From Mycolicibacterium gilvum (lineage in GTDB: Bacteria; Actinomycetota; Actinomycetes; Mycobacteriales; Mycobacteriaceae), in NCBI RefSeq assembly GCF_900454025.1, contig NZ_UGQM01000001.1, positions 3,906,001 to 3,970,000 of the forward strand: a stretch of DNA of 64,000 nt, given 5' to 3'. The position numbers and the translations under genes are program-made. This document shows, piece after piece, positions 17,560 through 27,453 of this stretch; position 1 is the stretch's first letter, and each line of letters begins with the position of its first letter. Below the pieces are notes generated by a model. That model saw only the letters and a program-made list of their open reading frames with translations, searched no databases and was not told the DNA's origin.

Positions 17560-19503
17560 TCATGCAGTCAGGTCGTTACCGCTGGCCTGCTCCAGCAGGC
17601 TGCGGCGGTAGGCCTCCATCGCCACCAGGTCGCCGAACAGGGCGTGGTACTCGTCCCCCTGCTCCACAGGTGACATGCGCTGGAGTTTCGACTTGACCTC
17701 GGCGATCTGCCTGCCGATCCACACCTCCTGCAGGCGCGCCAGCACCCCGCCGATGTAGCGCGGCAGCCGCTCGTCGTCGGCGTTGATCGCCTCGACGCTG
17801 AGTTCGTTGACCAGGCCGGCCGCGGGCGCCGAACCCGCCTGATCGCGCACCACCTCGATCCACTGCGCCCCGCTGAGTCCCGCCGAGGTGCCGCCGGCGG
17901 CGCCGATCGCCGCGCGGACCGCCGCATAGCCGGGATGGGTGAAGCTCTCCGCGGTCAACGAGTCGAACACCGGGCCGGCCAGCGCGGGGAACTGCAGCGC
18001 GGACTTCAGCGCCTCCCGCTGCGGCCACAGCGTGGGGTCGGCCGGATCGGGCCGGGCGTCTGCCGGTGCAGGCCCCGCGGCGCCGCGTTGCGCAGGGGAC
18101 GACTCCGCGCCCCGACGGCGCGACCGCTCGGGCATCCCGCGCTTGGCGGCCTCTTCCCGGACGCGGTTGAGGACCTGGCTCTCGTCGCTCCAGCCGGTCC
18201 AGCCCGCCAGCCGTCGTGCGTACTCGTCGCGCAGCGCGTAATCCCTGATCCGCGACACCAGCGGCACGCACTGCCGCAACGCGTCGACCTTGGCCTGCGG
18301 GTCGTTGTCGAGGGCGTCCCCGGACGGGATCAGGCTGCGCACCGCGAACTCGAACATCGGGATCCGCCGTGCCACCAGGTCGCGCAGTGCCCCGTCGCCG
18401 GACCGCAACCGCAGGTCGCACGGGTCCATGCCGTCGGCGGCGATCGCGACGAACGACTTACCCGCCACCTGCTGGTCGCCGTCGAACGCCTTGAGCGCCG
18501 CTGCCTGCCCCGCGGCGTCGCCGTCGAACACGAAGATCAGCTCACCGCGGTACCAGTTGTCGTCCATCATCAGCCGGCGCAGCAACGCCAGGTGACTGTC
18601 ACCGAACGCGGTGCCGCAGGACGCGACGGCCGTCGTCTCCCCGGCCAGGTGCATGGCCATCACATCGGTGTAGCCCTCGACGACCACCGCCCGGTGCGCC
18701 TTCGCGATGTCCCGCTTGGCCAGGTCGAGGCCGAACAGCACCGACGACTTCTTGTACAGCACGGTCTCGGGGGTGTTGACGTACTTGGCTTCCATCGGGT
18801 CGTCGTCGAAGATGCGCCGGGCGCCGAACCCGATGACCTCTCCGCCGCTGGCGCGGATCGGCCACAGCAGCCGGCGGTGGAAGCGGTCCATCGGGCCGCG
18901 CCGGCCTTCCCTCGACAGCCCGGCCGCCTCGAGTTCCTTGAATTCAAAGCCTTTGCGCAGCAGGTGTTTCGTCAGGGTCTCCCACCCCGACGGGGCGAAA
19001 CCGCAACCGAATCGGGCCGCCGCGGCGGCGTCGAAGTTGCGTTCGAGCAGGTACTGCCGCGCGGGCGCGGCCTCCTCACTCTGCAACTGCTCGGCGTAGA
19101 ACTCCTGCGCGGCGGCGTTCGCGGCGAGCAGCCTGCTGCGACTGCCCCGGTCACGCTGGACGTTGGTGGTGGACCCGCCGGTGTAGGTGACGGTGTAACC
19201 GACCCGGTCGGCGAGCAGTTCGACGGCCTCCACGAAGCTGACGTGTTCGATCTTCTGCAGGAATGCGTAGACGTCGCCGCCCTCACCGCAGCCGAAGCAG
19301 TGGAAGTGACCGTGATTGGGCCGAACATGGAACGACGGGGACTTCTCGTCGTGGAACGGGCACAGCCCCTTCATCGAATCCGCGCCCGCCCGGCGCAGCT
19401 GCACGTAGTCGCCGACGACGTCCTCGATGTTGACGCGTTCGCGGATGGCGGCGATGTCCCGATCGGGGATTCTGCCCCGCCCACGAGTCGCTTCGGCCGC
19501 CAC
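17560..19503 (-). CDS. dnaG: DNA primase DnaG
   Basis: 647 residues with the full bacterial primase layout. The N-terminal CHC2 zinc finger is at residues 48-72 (CPFHDEKSPSFHV and HCFGCGEGGD). The catalytic TOPRIM domain shows VVVEGYTDVMAMH and FVFDGDAAGQAA, with the metal-binding acidic residues in place. A C-terminal helicase-interaction domain follows a low-complexity linker (AQRGAAGPAPADARPD). It makes the RNA primers for replication. It ends 61 bases before the secreted-protein gene and starts four bases after the end of dgt, so the two are probably one transcription unit, as in M. tuberculosis (Rv2343c, Rv2344c). Confidence 0.97.
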   Translation of the reverse strand: MAAEATRGRGRIPDRDIAAIRERVNIEDVVGDYVQLRRAGADSMKGLCPFHDEKSPSFHVRPNHGHFHCFGCGEGGDVYAFLQKIEHVSFVEAVELLADRVGYTVTYTGGSTTNVQRDRGSRSRLLAANAAAQEFYAEQLQSEEAAPARQYLLERNFDAAAAARFGCGFAPSGWETLTKHLLRKGFEFKELEAAGLSREGRRGPMDRFHRRLLWPIRASGGEVIGFGARRIFDDDPMEAKYVNTPETVLYKKSSVLFGLDLAKRDIAKAHRAVVVEGYTDVMAMHLAGETTAVASCGTAFGDSHLALLRRLMMDDNWYRGELIFVFDGDAAGQAAALKAFDGDQQVAGKSFVAIAADGMDPCDLRLRSGDGALRDLVARRIPMFEFAVRSLIPSGDALDNDPQAKVDALRQCVPLVSRIRDYALRDEYARRLAGWTGWSDESQVLNRVREEAAKRGMPERSRRRGAESSPAQRGAAGPAPADARPDPADPTLWPQREALKSALQFPALAGPVFDSLTAESFTHPGYAAVRAAIGAAGGTSAGLSGAQWIEVVRDQAGSAPAAGLVNELSVEAINADDERLPRYIGGVLARLQEVWIGRQIAEVKSKLQRMSPVEQGDEYHALFGDLVAMEAYRRSLLEQASGNDLTA

Positions 19504-19507
19504 GCGG

Positions 19508-20779
19508 TCAGTCTAGAGGCCGGGGTGAGCGCGCCTCGTGCACTCGTTCGAGTCTGCTCTCGGTGTAGGACGCGATCTGGTCGATGACGACCCGCAGCCG
19601 CGCACCGTCGTCGGGGGCCTGCGCGAACTCTGCCGCGAACTGGGGGTCCAGGCTGCCGGGCGCCTGACCCCACAGCGCCAGCGCCACCTCATGGATCCGG
19701 TGGCGCTGATCGGCCTGGATCTCCAGATGCCGGTGATCGGACATGATGAACTCCAGCGCGAGGGTCTTGAGCAACACCACCTCGGCGCGCACCAGGCTGG
19801 GGACGGTCAGCTCCGCGTCGAACCGTCGCAACGGTCCCGGTCCCGCGACGTCGCGGGTGGCGCTCAGCGCGGCGTTGGCGAACCGCCCGACCAGCTCGCT
19901 GGTCAACGTCTTGAGGGCCACCGACGCCGACAGGGTGCCGTCGAACTTGCCGACCGCCGCCACCACGGGCACCTGGGACAGCCGCGCGGCGGCCTCGACG
20001 AGATCGTCGGGGGTCAGCGACGGGAACGACCGGGCCCCCACCCGGGCGAGGGAGGCGGCCGCGTCGGAGTCGGCCAGCACCCTCAGGTCGATGCGGCCGG
20101 AGATCACCCCGTCCTCGACGTCGTGCACCGAGTACGCCACGTCGTCGGCCCAGTCCATCACCTGCGCCTCCAGGCACGGCCGCCCGGCGGGAGCGCCGTC
20201 ACGCACCCACTGCGCCGCGGCCGCGTCGTCGCCGTAGAACCCGAACTTGCGCCGGCCCTCCTCCCGCGGCCACGGATACTTCGCCACCGCGTCCAGCGAC
20301 GCCCGGGTCAGATTCAGCCCGGCGCTGCGTCCGTGGCCGTCGAGCACTTTGGGTTCCAGACGGGTCAGGATGCGGAAGTTCTGCGCGTTGCCCTCGAAAC
20401 CGCCGAAACCCTTGATGATCTCGTCGAGCGCGCGTTCCCCGTTGTGGCCGTAGGGCGGATGCCCGATGTCGTGCGCCAGGCCCGCCAGATCGACGAGGTC
20501 CGGATCGCAGCCCAGGCCGATCGCCATCCCCCGCCCGATCTGGGCGACCTCGAGCGAATGCGTCAGCCGGGTGCGCGGCGTCTCGCCGTCGCGCGGGCCC
20601 ACCACCTGGGTCTTGTCGGCGAGCCGTCGCAGCGCGGCACAGTGCAGCACCCGCGCGCGGTCGCGGGCGAAGTCCGAGCGACGCTCGGTGTCGGTCCCGG
20701 GCAGTCCGGCGCTCTTCGCCGGTTCGGCCACCAAGCGCTGGCGGTCGAACGCGTCGTAGCTGTCCTGTCGTGGCCTCAC
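19508..20779 (-). CDS. dgt: Deoxyguanosinetriphosphate triphosphohydrolase-like protein (HD domain)
   Basis: 423 residues of the dGTPase family. The HD-domain metal ligands are visible in [14 protein letters not shown] and [18 protein letters not shown], and again in [18 protein letters not shown]. Members hydrolyse dNTPs to the nucleoside and triphosphate and help control nucleotide pools. The GTG at 20779 ([16 protein letters not shown]) is chosen as start; the frame stays open for nearly 2 kb further upstream, opposite the next gene, but that part is an antisense artefact. It lies directly before dnaG, a setting shared with other mycobacteria. Confidence 0.9.
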   Translation of the reverse strand: MRPRQDSYDAFDRQRLVAEPAKSAGLPGTDTERRSDFARDRARVLHCAALRRLADKTQVVGPRDGETPRTRLTHSLEVAQIGRGMAIGLGCDPDLVDLAGLAHDIGHPPYGHNGERALDEIIKGFGGFEGNAQNFRILTRLEPKVLDGHGRSAGLNLTRASLDAVAKYPWPREEGRRKFGFYGDDAAAAQWVRDGAPAGRPCLEAQVMDWADDVAYSVHDVEDGVISGRIDLRVLADSDAAASLARVGARSFPSLTPDDLVEAAARLSQVPVVAAVGKFDGTLSASVALKTLTSELVGRFANAALSATRDVAGPGPLRRFDAELTVPSLVRAEVVLLKTLALEFIMSDHRHLEIQADQRHRIHEVALALWGQAPGSLDPQFAAEFAQAPDDGARLRVVIDQIASYTESRLERVHEARSPRPLD

Positions 20780-20851
20780 CGACGCACAGTCTGCCAGGGC
20801 CGATGTTCCCTTGAGCGCAGCCGTGTGGGTGCGCCGCACTAGATTGGCGTC

Positions 20852-22834
20852 ATGCGCGTCGCCCGCTTGCTGCCCTTGCTGCTCGCCCTCCTGACGGTCG
20901 GACTTCTCGGCGCGCCGGCCGCGTCGGCCGAACCCCCGCTGCGGCTTCCCACCTACCTGACCGACCGCGCCGGTGCGCTCGACGCCGCCGGCGAGTCCGA
21001 GGTGCAGACCGCCATCGACCAGCTCTACAACGACAAGCGCATCCGGCTCTGGGTGGTGTACGTCGAGGACTTCTCGGGCCAGAGCGCCCAGACGTGGGCG
21101 CAGAACACCTTCACCCGCAGCGACCTGGGCGACCAGGACGTCATCCTGGCCGTCGCGACCGTCGACCGCGCCTACGCGCTGATCACCCCCCGGGGTGGTG
21201 CGGTGCGCGCCGACATCGACGAGGTCCGCACCCAACAGGTCGAACCCCGGCTGCGCGCCGGCGACTGGGCGGGCGCGGCGGTCGCCGCGGCCCAGGGCCT
21301 CACGGGCAGCGGCGGCGGATCGGTGAGCTGGTTCGGCGTGATCGTCGCGCTGGCGCTGATCGCGCTGGCGCTGACGATCCTCGTGCTGTGGCAGCGGCGC
21401 CGCCGCCGCAAGCGGCGCGAAGCGGAGTTCGCCGCGGCACAGCGGGTGGACCCGTCGGATCCCGAGGCGCTCGCCGCGGTCCCCCTCGATGCGCTCGACG
21501 ATCTGTCCCGCAAGATCGTCGTCGACGTCGACAACGAAGTGCGCACCAGCGAGAGCGAACTGGCCCTCGCCGTCGAGGAGTTCGGCGAACAGGACACCGC
21601 GGCGTTCACCCGCGCGGTCGAAGGCGCCAAGACGACACTGGCCCAAGCCCTCAACGTGCGCCACATCCTCGACGACGCGGTGCCCGAGACCCCGATGCAG
21701 CGACGCGACCTGCTGACCCGCGTCATCGTCGCCGCCGCCAAGGCCGACCAGGAACTCGAAGCCCAGCGCGAGGCGTTCGCGGCGCTGCGCGATCTGGTGA
21801 TCAACGCCCCCAGCCGCCTCGACACCCTCACCCAGCAGATGATCGACCTGACCACCCGGATCACCCCGGCAGAACAGACGCTGCAACAGTTGAAGTCCCA
21901 ATTCGCCGAGAGTGCACTGGTTTCGGTGTCCGACAACATCGACGAGGCCCGCAGCCGGCTGGCGTACGCCGACCAGAGCATCACCACCGCGCGCACCCTG
22001 GTGTCCCGGCCCGCGCACCGGCAGGGCGGACTGGTCGACGCCATCCATTCCGCCGAAGCCGCACTCGGCCAGGCCCGCACACTGCTCGACGCCGTGGACA
22101 GCGCGTCGACCGACATCAACCGCGCGGTCACCGGCCTGCCCGCCGTCATCGCCGACATCCAGAACGGCATCAACTCCGCGGGCGCCCAGCTCGCCCAGGG
22201 CAGCGTCGCGGTGGCCACCGAGCTCAGTGACGCCAGAGACGCTGCGGTACAGGCGGTTGCGGAGGCGCAGAGCTCGGGCGAGACCGACCCGCTGGGGGCG
22301 TTCACGCGGCTGACCCAGGCCGACGCAGAACTGGACCGGCTCCTGGCCGAGGTCGCCGAGGAACGCGAAACCGCGGCGCGCCTGAGCCGTACCTTCGACC
22401 AGGCGCTGTTCAACGCGCAGTCGCGGGTGCGGGCGGTCTCGGACTACATCGACACCCGTCGCGGGGCCATCGGTCCCGAAGCGCGGACCCGGCTCGCCGA
22501 GGCCGTCCGGCAACTGCAGGCCGCGCGCGACAAGCAGGACACCAACCTCAACGAGGCCATCGCCCACGCCAACGGCGCCGCGATGCTCGCCGCCCAGGCA
22601 CAATCACTGGCCAACTCGGATGTCACTGCCGCCCAACGGCATTTCAACGGACCGTACGGCGGTGGCGGCGGAGGCGGGCAGATGGGCGCGGTGATCGGCG
22701 GCATCCTCATCGGCAACGTGCTCTCGGGCGTGCTGCGCGGAGGCCTCGGCGGTGGCGGGTTCGGCGGCGGCTTCGGCGGCGGCGGAGGCTTCGGCGGGGG
22801 TGGAGGCTTCAGCGGCGGCGGCGGCCGCTTCTAA
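20852..22834 (+). CDS. TPM-domain membrane protein with coiled-coil middle and Gly-rich tail, Rv2345-like
   Basis: 660 residues. A signal peptide ([20 protein letters not shown]) precedes a TPM (formerly DUF477) domain at about residues 28-150 ([31 protein letters not shown]). A single membrane helix ([20 protein letters not shown]) and an arginine-rich stop-transfer follow. About 350 residues then form a long alpha-helical, probably coiled-coil cytoplasmic region, and the protein ends with a membrane-like [15 protein letters not shown] and a tail of repeated GGGFGGG units. The domain is therefore outside and the helical part inside. Function in mycobacteria is unknown. It is divergent from dgt and convergent with glyS. 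Confidence 0.82.
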   Translation: MRVARLLPLLLALLTVGLLGAPAASAEPPLRLPTYLTDRAGALDAAGESEVQTAIDQLYNDKRIRLWVVYVEDFSGQSAQTWAQNTFTRSDLGDQDVILAVATVDRAYALITPRGGAVRADIDEVRTQQVEPRLRAGDWAGAAVAAAQGLTGSGGGSVSWFGVIVALALIALALTILVLWQRRRRRKRREAEFAAAQRVDPSDPEALAAVPLDALDDLSRKIVVDVDNEVRTSESELALAVEEFGEQDTAAFTRAVEGAKTTLAQALNVRHILDDAVPETPMQRRDLLTRVIVAAAKADQELEAQREAFAALRDLVINAPSRLDTLTQQMIDLTTRITPAEQTLQQLKSQFAESALVSVSDNIDEARSRLAYADQSITTARTLVSRPAHRQGGLVDAIHSAEAALGQARTLLDAVDSASTDINRAVTGLPAVIADIQNGINSAGAQLAQGSVAVATELSDARDAAVQAVAEAQSSGETDPLGAFTRLTQADAELDRLLAEVAEERETAARLSRTFDQALFNAQSRVRAVSDYIDTRRGAIGPEARTRLAEAVRQLQAARDKQDTNLNEAIAHANGAAMLAAQAQSLANSDVTAAQRHFNGPYGGGGGGGQMGAVIGGILIGNVLSGVLRGGLGGGGFGGGFGGGGGFGGGGGFSGGGGRF

Positions 22835-22863
22835 TCTCCGCGAGCGTGCGTGTCCGCGGGGAG

Positions 22864-24267
22864 TTAGCAGCCCTTGAGGCGGACCGCGAGGTAGTTCGAC
22901 ACCTCCGAGATCGCGACGCGCTCCTGGCTCATCGCGTCACGCTCGCGGATCGTGACCGCGTGGTCTTCGAGCGAGTCGAAGTCGACGGTGATGCAGTACG
23001 GCGTACCGATCTCGTCCTGGCGGCGGTAGCGGCGCCCGATCGCACCGGCGTCGTCGAATTCGACGTTCCAGCTCTGGCGCAGCTCGGCAGCCAGATCGCG
23101 GGCCTTCGGCGACAGGTCGGCGTGCCGCGACAGCGGCAGCACCGCGGCCTTGACCGGCGCCAGGCGCGGATCCAGCCGCAGCACCGTGCGCTTGTCCACA
23201 CCGCCCTTGGCGTTGGGGGCCTCGTCCTCGGTGTACGCGTCGACGAGGAACGCCATCAGCGACCGGGTCAGACCGGCCGCCGGCTCGATCACGTACGGCA
23301 CGTACCGGGTGTCGGCGGCCTGGTCGTAGAACGACAGGTCGACACCGGAATGCTTTGAGTGCGTGGACAGATCGAAGTTGGTGCGGTTGGCGATCCCTTC
23401 GAGCTCACCCCACGGGTTACCGGTGAAGCCGAATTTGTACTCGATGTCGGTGGTGCCGTCGGAGTAGTGCGACAGCTTCTCCTTGGGATGTTCGTACAGA
23501 CGCAGGTTGTCGCGCTCGATGCCGAGGTCGACGTACCACTGCAGGCGGGTCTCGATCCAGTACTTGTGCCATTCGGCCGCGGTGGACGGCTCGACGAAGA
23601 ACTCCATCTCCATCTGCTCGAACTCGCGGGTGCGGAAGATGAAGTTGCCCGGGGTGATCTCGTTGCGGAAGCTCTTGCCGATCTGGCCGATGCCGAACGG
23701 CGGCTTCTTGCGCGCGGTGGTCACCACGTTGGCGAAGTTGACGAAGATGCCCTGCGCGGTCTCCGGGCGCAGGTAGTGCAGACCTTCCTCGGACTCGATC
23801 GGACCGAGGTAGGTCTTGAGCATCATGTTGAAGTCGCGCGGCTCGGTCCACTGCCCCTTGGTGCCGCAGTCCGGGCAGACGATGTCGCTCATCGGCACGT
23901 CGTCGGGACCGGCGAAGCCCTTCTTCTCCCCGCCCTTTTCGAAGAAGGCTTCCTGCATGTGGTCCTGCCGGTGGCGCTTGTGGCAGTTCAGGCATTCCAC
24001 CAGCGGATCGTTGAAGACCTCGACGTGTCCGGAGGCCACCCACACCTGACGCGGCAGGATGATCGCGCTGTCCAGGCCCACGACGTCGTCGCGACTGGTG
24101 ATGACGGACCGCCACCACTGCTTCTTGATGTTCTCCTTGAGCTCGACGCCCAACGGGCCGTAATCCCAGGCGGATTTCGTACCGCCGTAGATCTCGCCGG
24201 ACTGGAAGACCAGCCCGCGGCGCTTGGCGAGGTTCGCAACGGTGTCGATGATCGAAGACGGAGCCAC
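22864..24267 (-). CDS. glyS: Glycyl-tRNA synthetase (alpha2 type)
   Basis: 467 residues of the single-chain class II glycyl-tRNA synthetase found in actinobacteria. Motif 1 region [17 protein letters not shown], a zinc-binding insertion ([12 protein letters not shown] and [10 protein letters not shown]), motif 2 [18 protein letters not shown] with [14 protein letters not shown], and motif 3 [14 protein letters not shown] are all present. The C-terminal anticodon-binding domain has [18 protein letters not shown] and [18 protein letters not shown]. The start is placed at GTG 24267 ([19 protein letters not shown]). It is divergent from smtB, whose promoter lies in the 85-base gap. Confidence 0.96.
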   Translation of the reverse strand: MAPSSIIDTVANLAKRRGLVFQSGEIYGGTKSAWDYGPLGVELKENIKKQWWRSVITSRDDVVGLDSAIILPRQVWVASGHVEVFNDPLVECLNCHKRHRQDHMQEAFFEKGGEKKGFAGPDDVPMSDIVCPDCGTKGQWTEPRDFNMMLKTYLGPIESEEGLHYLRPETAQGIFVNFANVVTTARKKPPFGIGQIGKSFRNEITPGNFIFRTREFEQMEMEFFVEPSTAAEWHKYWIETRLQWYVDLGIERDNLRLYEHPKEKLSHYSDGTTDIEYKFGFTGNPWGELEGIANRTNFDLSTHSKHSGVDLSFYDQAADTRYVPYVIEPAAGLTRSLMAFLVDAYTEDEAPNAKGGVDKRTVLRLDPRLAPVKAAVLPLSRHADLSPKARDLAAELRQSWNVEFDDAGAIGRRYRRQDEIGTPYCITVDFDSLEDHAVTIRERDAMSQERVAISEVSNYLAVRLKGC

Positions 24268-24316
24268 GGGATCACAGCGTAGCGAGGCGTTCACGGCGTT
24301 CGCGCGACATCCCCGA

Positions 24317-24344
24317 TTGACATGCACGGGCGTGCATGTATCTT
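24317..24344 (+). promoter_or_regulatory. smtB-zur promoter with perfect palindromic operator in the spacer
   Basis: A consensus TTGACA -35 (24317-24322) and TATCTT -10 (24339-24344) are 16 bases apart. A perfect 9-2-9 palindrome, ACATGCACG-GG-CGTGCATGT (24320-24339), fills the space between them and touches both. Binding there would exclude RNA polymerase. SmtB in M. tuberculosis represses its own operon from a palindrome and is released by zinc. Transcription should begin around 24351-24353, giving an essentially leaderless smtB message. Confidence 0.7.
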
Positions 24345-24352
24345 GGTTTCTA

Positions 24353-24727
24353 ATGAAAACCGTTTCCAGTATGGCAGGGGCGCAGGACGCCCACAGCCAC
24401 GGCCAGTCCCCGGCGGTCGAACTGCCCGAGCGCGCGGTGCTCGACACGGCCGGAGACCTGCTGCGCGCGCTGGCCGCACCGGTGCGGATCGCGATCGTGC
24501 TGCAACTGCGCGGGGACGCCCGCTGCGTGCACGAACTCGTCGACGCGCTCGACGTGCCCCAGCCACTGGTCAGTCAGCATCTGCGGATCCTGAAGGCGGC
24601 CGGCGTGGTGGAGGGTTCACGATCGGGCCGAGAAGTGTTGTACCGCTTGGTCGATCACCATCTCGCCGACATCGTGGTCGCAGCCGTCACGCACGCGGCC
24701 GAGGACACCGCCGGAGGTCCGGCATGA
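24353..24727 (+). CDS. smtB: ArsR/SmtB-family zinc-responsive repressor
   Basis: 124 residues. The helix-turn-helix is in [20 protein letters not shown], followed by the wing region [18 protein letters not shown]. The C-terminal helix carries [19 protein letters not shown], in which the D-x-H and H-x-x-E spacing matches the alpha-5 zinc site of SmtB-type sensors. The N-terminus is rich in histidine ([10 protein letters not shown]). The ATG at 24353 fits a leaderless transcript from the promoter upstream; the ATG at 24371 is the alternative. It overlaps zur by four bases. When zinc is low it should repress both genes; with zinc bound it releases the promoter. Confidence 0.92.
   Translation: MKTVSSMAGAQDAHSHGQSPAVELPERAVLDTAGDLLRALAAPVRIAIVLQLRGDARCVHELVDALDVPQPLVSQHLRILKAAGVVEGSRSGREVLYRLVDHHLADIVVAAVTHAAEDTAGGPA
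24354..24368 (+). promoter_or_regulatory. Fur/Zur-like 7-1-7 box at the smtB start
   Basis: TGAAAAC-C-GTTTCCA is an inverted repeat with 6 of 7 arm positions matched and the spacing of Fur-family boxes. It lies immediately downstream of the predicted transcription start and overlaps the first codons of smtB. It could allow Zur to add feedback to its own operon, or could be coincidental. Confidence 0.4.
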
Positions 24728-25128
24728 CCGGCGCGGTGCGGTCCACGCGGCAGCGGGCGGCGATCTCGGCGCTGCTGGAGAACATCGACGACTTCCGGTC
24801 CGCCCAGGAGATCCACGACGAACTGCGCCGTCGCGGTGAGGGGATCGGCCTCACGACGGTGTACCGCACCCTGCAGCAGATGGCGACGACCGGCCAGGTC
24901 GACACCCTGCGCACCGACACCGGCGAATCGGTGTACCGGCGCTGTTCAGAGCACCACCACCATCATCTCGTCTGCCGCGTCTGCGGGTCCACGGTCGAGA
25001 TCCAGGGCGGTCAGGTCGAGTCGTGGGCGGCCGAGGTCGCCCGTGAGCACGGCTTCACCGACGCCAGCCACCAAGTAGAGGTGTTCGGCGTCTGCGGGAC
25101 CTGCGCCGCCGCCACTGAACGCGGCTAG
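24724..25128 (+). CDS. zur: Zinc uptake regulator, Fur family
   Basis: 134 residues of the Fur family. The winged helix includes SAQEIHDELRRRGEGIGLTT and VYRTLQQM. The dimerisation domain has the histidine-rich stretch CSEHHHHHLVCRVCGS and a second cysteine pair in FGVCGTC, giving the two CxxC pairs that hold structural zinc. When loaded with zinc, Zur represses zinc-uptake genes. The ATG at 24724 overlaps the smtB stop (ATGA). The smtB-zur order next to glyS is the same as Rv2358-Rv2359 (furB). Confidence 0.93.
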   Translation: MTGAVRSTRQRAAISALLENIDDFRSAQEIHDELRRRGEGIGLTTVYRTLQQMATTGQVDTLRTDTGESVYRRCSEHHHHHLVCRVCGSTVEIQGGQVESWAAEVAREHGFTDASHQVEVFGVCGTCAAATERG

Positions 25129-25316
25129 CGCTGCCGGCCCCTGCGCCAGCCCGCGACGGCGATCAGCACGCCGGCGATCGCGATCAGCGGCCCGAGGACC
25201 GACCAGGTGGTGGTGCTGCTCATCGGGCTGCCCTGCACCGCACCGAATCCCTGCAGTGCGAACAGCAGGCCGAACAGGGCGGTCACGACGCCGACGACGA
25301 TCAGTGCGATGCGCAT
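25125..25316 (-). CDS. Small two-helix membrane protein
   Basis: 63 residues made of two hydrophobic helices (LIVVGVVTALFGLLFALQGF and VLGPLIAIAGVLIAVAGW) with a short basic tail (RRGRQR). The short linker contains SPMSSTTTW. Start ATG 25316 is one base before the end of the next gene upstream. No function can be assigned. It resembles small actinobacterial membrane proteins of this two-helix form. It is convergent with zur, overlapping it by four bases. Confidence 0.65.
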   Translation of the reverse strand: MRIALIVVGVVTALFGLLFALQGFGAVQGSPMSSTTTWSVLGPLIAIAGVLIAVAGWRRGRQR

Positions 25317-25317
25317 G

Positions 25318-25734
25318 TCAACCGACCATAGCGTTGCGGACGTCGGTGCCGGTGGCGAGCACCATCAGCACCAGTGTGCGCAGCGCGTCGTCGGTCAGGC
25401 CGGCGGCGGGAAAGTTGTAGCGCAACAGGACGTCGCCGGTCTTCTTCGACTTCGCGGTCCCCTTGTGGGTCGTCCCGACCTTCTCGACCAGTGACACCGT
25501 GCCCAGCAGCGTGTCGTGGGCGTGCTTGGCGACCTGGGCGCGAATCCGGCTGTCCAGCGGCAGATCCCACGCGAGCACCTGGGTCAGCGACACCAGATCC
25601 AGACCCTCGGCGATGGTGACCACCCGCAGCGACGCGAACGTCTGCTCGTGCTGCACGGTCAGCGCGCCGTCGTCCTCGCGTGTCACGGGCAGAATCTCGG
25701 CGAGGACGACCGCCAGCCGTTCCGTCAGATCCAT
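25318..25734 (-). CDS. Conserved hypothetical protein, Rv2360c-like
   Basis: 138 residues, with no signal peptide or membrane segment. Features include VQHEQTFASLRVVTIAEGLD, a basic central patch (TTHKGTAKSKKTGDVLLRYN) and the C-terminus TLVLMVLATGTDVRNAM. It matches in length and position the M. tuberculosis protein between furB and uppS. The fold is unknown to me; a small alpha/beta protein is likely. It lies 6 bases downstream of the uppS stop and one base upstream of the two-helix membrane protein gene, so the three are probably cotranscribed. Confidence 0.65.
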   Translation of the reverse strand: MDLTERLAVVLAEILPVTREDDGALTVQHEQTFASLRVVTIAEGLDLVSLTQVLAWDLPLDSRIRAQVAKHAHDTLLGTVSLVEKVGTTHKGTAKSKKTGDVLLRYNFPAAGLTDDALRTLVLMVLATGTDVRNAMVG

Positions 25735-25740
25735 CGGGGC

Positions 25741-26619
25741 CTACGCACGACCGAAGCGGCGATTGCGGTGGACGTACTCCTCGCACGCCGCCCACAGGTC
25801 GCGGCGGTCGTAGTCGGGCCACAGTTTGTCCTGGAACACGTACTCGGCGTAGGCCGCCTGCCACAGCAGGAAGTTGCTCGCGCGCTGCTCCCCCGAGGTC
25901 CGGATGAACAGGTCGACGTCGGGGATGTCGGAGCGGTGCAGATGCTTGGCGAACTGCGCCTCGGTGATGCGGTTCGGCTTGATCTTGCCGTCGACGGCTT
26001 GCTGGGCGAGCTCGCGGGCCGCCTCGACGATCTCGGTGCGGCCCCCGTAGTTCACGCAGTAGTTGATCGTGATGACGTCGTTGTCGACGGTCATCTGCTC
26101 GGCGATGTCGAACTCCTTGATGACGCTGCTCCACATGCGCGGGCGCGATCCCACCCAGCGCATCCGGACGCCCATGTCGTTGAGGTTCTCGCGGCGCCGC
26201 CGCACCACCTCGCGGTTGAAGCCCATCAGGAACCGCACCTCCTCGGTGCTGCGTTTCCAGTTCTCGGTGGAGAACGCGTACACCGTGAGGTGCTTGATGC
26301 CGATCTCGATGGCTCCGCAGGTGATGTCGATGAGCACCGCCTCGCCCATCTTGTGCCCCTCGGTGCGCCCGAGGCCGCGCTGGGTGGCCCACCGGCCGTT
26401 GCCGTCCATGACCACGGCGACGTGCTGGGGCACCTGGTCGGCCGGGATCTGCGGCGCCGCCTCCTTCGAGGTGTGCTGCGGAGGACGGGCGAATTTACCG
26501 TTCGTACCTGCGGGAATCTCGGGGAAGACGACGGGCCAGGTCGATTTGTCCGGGAACGTCGGATAGTCGTCAGGCGCCGGAGGCAGCTGGGGGTAGCTGT
26601 TCTTCCGCTTGATTGCCAT
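25741..26619 (-). CDS. uppS: Long-chain polyprenyl (decaprenyl) diphosphate synthase, UppS family
   Basis: 292 residues of the cis-prenyltransferase family. The substrate-binding motif is [12 protein letters not shown], with catalytic Asp72, followed by [11 protein letters not shown], the segment [11 protein letters not shown], and near the end [20 protein letters not shown]. The long N-terminal extension ([20 protein letters not shown]) is typical of the mycobacterial Rv2361c enzyme, which makes decaprenyl diphosphate, the lipid carrier for peptidoglycan and arabinogalactan. The ATG at 26619 lies inside the 3' end of recO, an overlap of 50 bases. Confidence 0.95.
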   Translation of the reverse strand: MAIKRKNSYPQLPPAPDDYPTFPDKSTWPVVFPEIPAGTNGKFARPPQHTSKEAAPQIPADQVPQHVAVVMDGNGRWATQRGLGRTEGHKMGEAVLIDITCGAIEIGIKHLTVYAFSTENWKRSTEEVRFLMGFNREVVRRRRENLNDMGVRMRWVGSRPRMWSSVIKEFDIAEQMTVDNDVITINYCVNYGGRTEIVEAARELAQQAVDGKIKPNRITEAQFAKHLHRSDIPDVDLFIRTSGEQRASNFLLWQAAYAEYVFQDKLWPDYDRRDLWAACEEYVHRNRRFGRA

Positions 26620-27391
26620 GCGCCATATCCTGCCTGATGTTCCTGGCAACCTCGGCCCGACCCGGCCGCTCGACCAGGGGCAGGGTTCGCAGCTGCCGTT
26701 CCAGGTGCCATTGCAGGTGCGCGGCGACCAGCCCGCTGGCCTGACTGCGGTGCGCCGGGGTGGAGATCTGCGCATGTTCCCAGTCGCCGTCGTAGAGCGC
26801 CGCCATCAGATCGAGGACACCCTGCGGCGGGGTGACCGAGCCGGACGGTCGGCAGTGCACGCAGACGCTGCCGCCCGCCGCGACGTGGAACGCGCGGTGC
26901 GGTCCGGGCGCGGCGCACCGCGCGCATTCGATCAGGGCCGGAGCCCAGCCGGCCACGCCCATCGCGCGCAGCAGATAGGCGTCCAGGACGAGTTCGCGGG
27001 GACGGGTGCCGTCGGCGACGGCGCGCAGGGCCGCGACGGTCAGCCGGTGCAGCGCGGGTACCGGAGCCCGCTCCTCCCCCGCGATCCGCTCCGCGGTCTC
27101 CAGCATCGCGCAGGCACACGTGTAGCGGCCGTAGTCGCTGACGATGTCGGAGGCGAACGCGTCGATGGCCTGCACCTGGGTGACGATGTCGAGGTTGCGG
27201 CCCGGATGGAGCTGAACGTCGATGTGCGCGAACGGTTCCAGCCGTGCACCGAACTTGCTGCGGGTGCGTCGCACGCCCTTGGCCACGGCACGCACCAGGC
27301 CGTGCTCGCGCGTGAGAAGGCTCACGATGCGATCGGCTTCACCGAGCTTGTGCTGGCGCAGCACGACCGCTCGGTCCCGGTACAGACGCAT
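26570..27391 (-). CDS. recO: DNA repair protein RecO
   Basis: 273 residues. The N-terminal OB-fold begins [20 protein letters not shown] and continues [20 protein letters not shown] and [10 protein letters not shown]. The central helical domain includes [20 protein letters not shown] with the cysteine pairs (CARC and CVHC) of the zinc-finger RecO type. RecO loads RecA on single-stranded DNA in the RecF pathway. The start is ATG 27391, as the upstream open frame is not conserved in character. Its last 50 bases overlap the start of uppS in a different frame. It is divergent from the amidase gene. Confidence 0.92.
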   Translation of the reverse strand: MRLYRDRAVVLRQHKLGEADRIVSLLTREHGLVRAVAKGVRRTRSKFGARLEPFAHIDVQLHPGRNLDIVTQVQAIDAFASDIVSDYGRYTCACAMLETAERIAGEERAPVPALHRLTVAALRAVADGTRPRELVLDAYLLRAMGVAGWAPALIECARCAAPGPHRAFHVAAGGSVCVHCRPSGSVTPPQGVLDLMAALYDGDWEHAQISTPAHRSQASGLVAAHLQWHLERQLRTLPLVERPGRAEVARNIRQDMAHGNQAEEQLPPAASGA

Positions 27392-27453
27392 CGGTCCAGT
27401 CTCCCACTGCCGGGGGACGATTTCGGCCCGCAGCGCCGATAGGCTCTCAGGTG

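Noticed and set aside
20780..22603. Long open frame on the minus strand continuing upstream of dgt, opposite the TPM-domain gene
   Set aside because: It has no recognisable domains and a composition expected from antisense of a GC-rich gene; the plus-strand protein there has a signal peptide, a known domain and a membrane helix.
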